A stretch of 7,175 bases of DNA, taken from assembly GCA_900548415.1 (NCBI GenBank), contig URKO01000053.1:1-7175 (forward strand). The letters are read 5' to 3'. This DNA is from an uncultured Porphyromonas sp. Its GTDB lineage: Bacteria; Bacteroidota; Bacteroidia; Bacteroidales; Porphyromonadaceae. The position numbers were made by a program, and so were the translations under genes. This document shows positions 5,529 to 7,175 of the stretch, piece after piece (within the stretch, counting starts at the first letter, position 1; each line of letters begins with the position of its first letter). The notes under the pieces are model-generated. The model had not been told where the DNA came from. It did no database searches and saw only the letters and a program-made list of their open reading frames with translations.

Positions 5529-6881
5529 TTACTTAGTCTCCTCTGCGGGAGAGATGTAGCTGTGCAGTACGAGCACACGGTAGAGGTAGTCGTAGCGAGC
5601 GCGGAGCTCCTCGCTCTGAGCGACGAAGTGACGGTTTTGCGCCTCGGCCAGTTCGTACGAAGAGGCACGTCCCGCCTCGTAGCTGATTTGCGCATAGTGT
5701 AGCGCCGTCTCGGCCGACTCAGTCGCCCGCTGGGCAGCTGCTATCTGACTGTAAGCGGCACGGGCGTTGATCTGAGCCGTGTAGAGCTGCTGCGTGAGCT
5801 CTTTGTCCACCTTGCGCAGAGCGATCTGCTGATCGGAGTAGCGGAGACGAGCCTGCGCCACATTGTCTGCCGTGCGCATCGCATCAAAGATGGGCACAGA
5901 GAGCGAAAGTCCAACGAAGTAGCGTCCGTTGTTGCGCATCTGATCCCCAAAAGGCTGGTTATACTGCCGTAACTCCTTATTCAGGATGTAGTAATAGCCC
6001 GTGTTGTAGCCTGCGCCAAAGGAGACCTTCGGTATGTAGCCCGTCTGCTCCAGTCCGATCTGTCGCTCCGCCACTTGTAGCTGTAGCCTTGCCTGCTCCA
6101 TCTCGGGACGCATCGAGCGCGCTTGCTCGAGGAGCGCATCGTCAGCCAGCGCCAGCTCGGGAGCGGGCGTAGCGCTGAGGCTCTTGACATCGGGCAAGGT
6201 GATCTGTAGCGCCGTATAGTCAGGCAACTCGATGATGAGCGCCAGCTGATGACGCGCCAGCTCCGTATCGCTGCAAGCGCGGAGGTAGTTGACGCTGTCC
6301 TTAGCGAGTTGCGCCTCCACCTCAGCAAGCTTGTCACGAGACCACTTGCCCGCACGGACCAGTGCCGCCGTCTTCGTGAGCGTCTCACGGGTTAGCTTAA
6401 GCTGTTCATCGGCCACGTGGATTAGCTCTTGGCGGAAGAGCAAGTTGTAGTACCCCTCAGCCACCTGCAGTCCGATCTGCTCTTTGGCATAGGAGAGCCC
6501 AGCGGTCGCAGCGTCTAGATTGAGACGCGCTATCTCCGTTGCCTTAGGACGAGCCATACCAGAGAAAACGTCCCACGAGAGATTTGCCCCAAAGGAGGTG
6601 CTGCTCGAGGACTGATCGCCGATGACGCCCGTCTTGTCGGCACTACGTCCGAGGCTGACGCTCTGGCTAGCACTCGCCGAAAGCGAGGGCAGGCAACTGT
6701 GCTGCGTGGTGGAGAGCTGCTGCTCACTCCCGGCCAAGCGTAGGCGCGCCTCCTCGACCGTGATGCTGTGAGCGACGGCGTGGTCGATGCACTGCTGCAG
6801 CGTCCAGCTCTGCTGCGCTGCTAGGGTAAAGCTCCCCGCGACCAGTAGGGCTAAGGGAAAGATATGACGAAGTGTAAGCAT
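5529..6881 (-). CDS. TolC family outer-membrane efflux protein
   Basis: This 450-residue protein is the outer-membrane channel of an efflux or secretion system. A signal peptide is clear at residues 1-22 (positive start, hydrophobic core, LAA before QQ). The rest is the internally duplicated OEP fold. The two barrel-strand regions are near 97-108 (LSWDVFSG) and 321-334 (LSVPIFDA). The matching helix motifs are VRAGKWSRDKLAEVEAQ (175-191) and YEAGRASSYELAEAQNR (401-417). The length is normal for the family. TolC proteins usually need a periplasmic adaptor and an inner-membrane pump; neither an adaptor nor an RND pump is seen here. The adjacent ABC genes are on the same strand but 213 nt and an inverted repeat away. 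Adaptor genes could lie beyond the window. No promoter or Shine-Dalgarno sequence was recognised. Confidence 0.92.
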   Translation of the reverse strand: MLTLRHIFPLALLVAGSFTLAAQQSWTLQQCIDHAVAHSITVEEARLRLAGSEQQLSTTQHSCLPSLSASASQSVSLGRSADKTGVIGDQSSSSTSFGANLSWDVFSGMARPKATEIARLNLDAATAGLSYAKEQIGLQVAEGYYNLLFRQELIHVADEQLKLTRETLTKTAALVRAGKWSRDKLAEVEAQLAKDSVNYLRACSDTELARHQLALIIELPDYTALQITLPDVKSLSATPAPELALADDALLEQARSMRPEMEQARLQLQVAERQIGLEQTGYIPKVSFGAGYNTGYYYILNKELRQYNQPFGDQMRNNGRYFVGLSLSVPIFDAMRTADNVAQARLRYSDQQIALRKVDKELTQQLYTAQINARAAYSQIAAAQRATESAETALHYAQISYEAGRASSYELAEAQNRHFVAQSEELRARYDYLYRVLVLHSYISPAEETK

Positions 6882-6974
6882 AGGATTGTCTTGTCTAAAT
6901 GATTTGCGTGCGCTACGGCTGTCTGATGATCGGAGTTGGCCGAGTTCTGGCGGGTTGCTGGGGAGAGCTTTCGC
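6882..6974. other. TolC upstream region without recognisable signals
   Basis: These 93 bases between the TolC start and the tandem repeat array should hold the tolC promoter on the - strand. I see no TAnnTTTG/TTTG pair, operator palindrome or Shine-Dalgarno sequence. A + strand reading frame covers 6886-7107, but it runs into the tandem repeats and has no protein-like features. Confidence 0.5.
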
Positions 6975-7172
6975 TTTCCTCCGTTGGAAAGAAACTTTTC
7001 CTCCCTCGGAAAGAAACTTTTCCTCCGTTGGAAAACTTATTTTCCACCCTTGGAAAGTTCTAGTTCCTCCCTTGGAACTCTTTAGTTCCTCCCTTGGAAC
7101 TCTTTAGTTCCTCCCTTGGAACTTTTTAGTTCCTCCGCTGGAACTTTTTAGTTCCAAGACTGGAAAAGTTTT
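6975..7172. repeat. Tandem array of 22-bp units with small palindromes
   Basis: Nine consecutive 22-bp units start at 6975, 6997, 7019, 7041, 7063, 7085, 7107, 7129 and 7151 without any phase slip. Each has the plan arm(5)-loop(6)-arm(5)-linker(6). In units 1-4 the arms are TTTCC and GGAAA; in units 5-8 they are GTTCC and GGAAC. Loops are mostly TCCGTT or TCCCTT. Unit 9 is degenerate (GTTCC with GGAAA). The array lies 94 bp upstream of the tolC start and may continue past the window edge. It could be the core of a MITE-like element, a protein-binding array or a variable-number repeat. Confidence 0.9.
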
Positions 7173-7175
7173 GGA

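Noticed and set aside
6886..7107. A 73-codon + strand reading frame upstream of tolC
   Set aside because: More than half of it is made of the 22-bp tandem repeats; there is no ribosome binding site and no recognisable protein feature.
6975..7172. CRISPR array
   Set aside because: The units are directly adjacent, with 6-base linkers that are near-identical between neighbours. There are no unique spacers of about 30 bases and no cas genes nearby.

Overview
The window looks like a piece of a chromosome from an anaerobic Bacteroidota species, most likely a Porphyromonas-type organism. The grounds are a G+C content of roughly one half, start codons mostly without Shine-Dalgarno sequences, Bacteroidota-style ABC export proteins and intergenic DNA full of short repeats. 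The genus is an inference from style, not from a marker gene.

The left part (1-3065, + strand) is the end of a proton-translocating nicotinamide nucleotide transhydrogenase operon. A low-complexity pyrimidine-rich tract (24-94) leads into pntA2 (95-403), the small membrane part of a split alpha subunit. It overlaps pntB (400-2973) by ATGA. The NAD(H)-binding dI gene (pntA1) is expected upstream, outside the window. The beta subunit is the main discovery: 857 residues instead of about 460, because the nucleotide-binding domain dIII is present three times in tandem (about residues 311-480, 497-666 and 689-857). The copies hang on an Ala/Pro/Lys linker and two Ser/Ala/Thr linkers. They are nearly identical in protein but differ at many synonymous sites, so all three appear to be under selection. 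All three carry Asn-Phe-Asp or Asn-Tyr-Asp where E. coli PntB has the Lys-Arg-Ser motif that holds the 2'-phosphate of NADP(H). Two hairpins, the second a good intrinsic terminator, close the operon.

The middle (3117-5315, - strand) is a compact ABC export operon in the order ATPase, membrane protein, GntR/YtrA-type repressor. ATPase and permease overlap by ATGA, and the regulator follows the permease after 13 nt. Between this operon and the next gene lies a perfect 42-bp inverted repeat with smaller palindromes nested in each arm (5369-5490).

The right part holds a TolC-family outer-membrane efflux protein (5529-6881, - strand). Upstream of it is an array of at least eight, probably nine, in-phase 22-bp units, each with a small palindrome (6975-7172), which reaches the window edge. 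The TolC protein and the ABC exporter could work together, but no membrane-fusion protein is present and the inverted repeat separates them.
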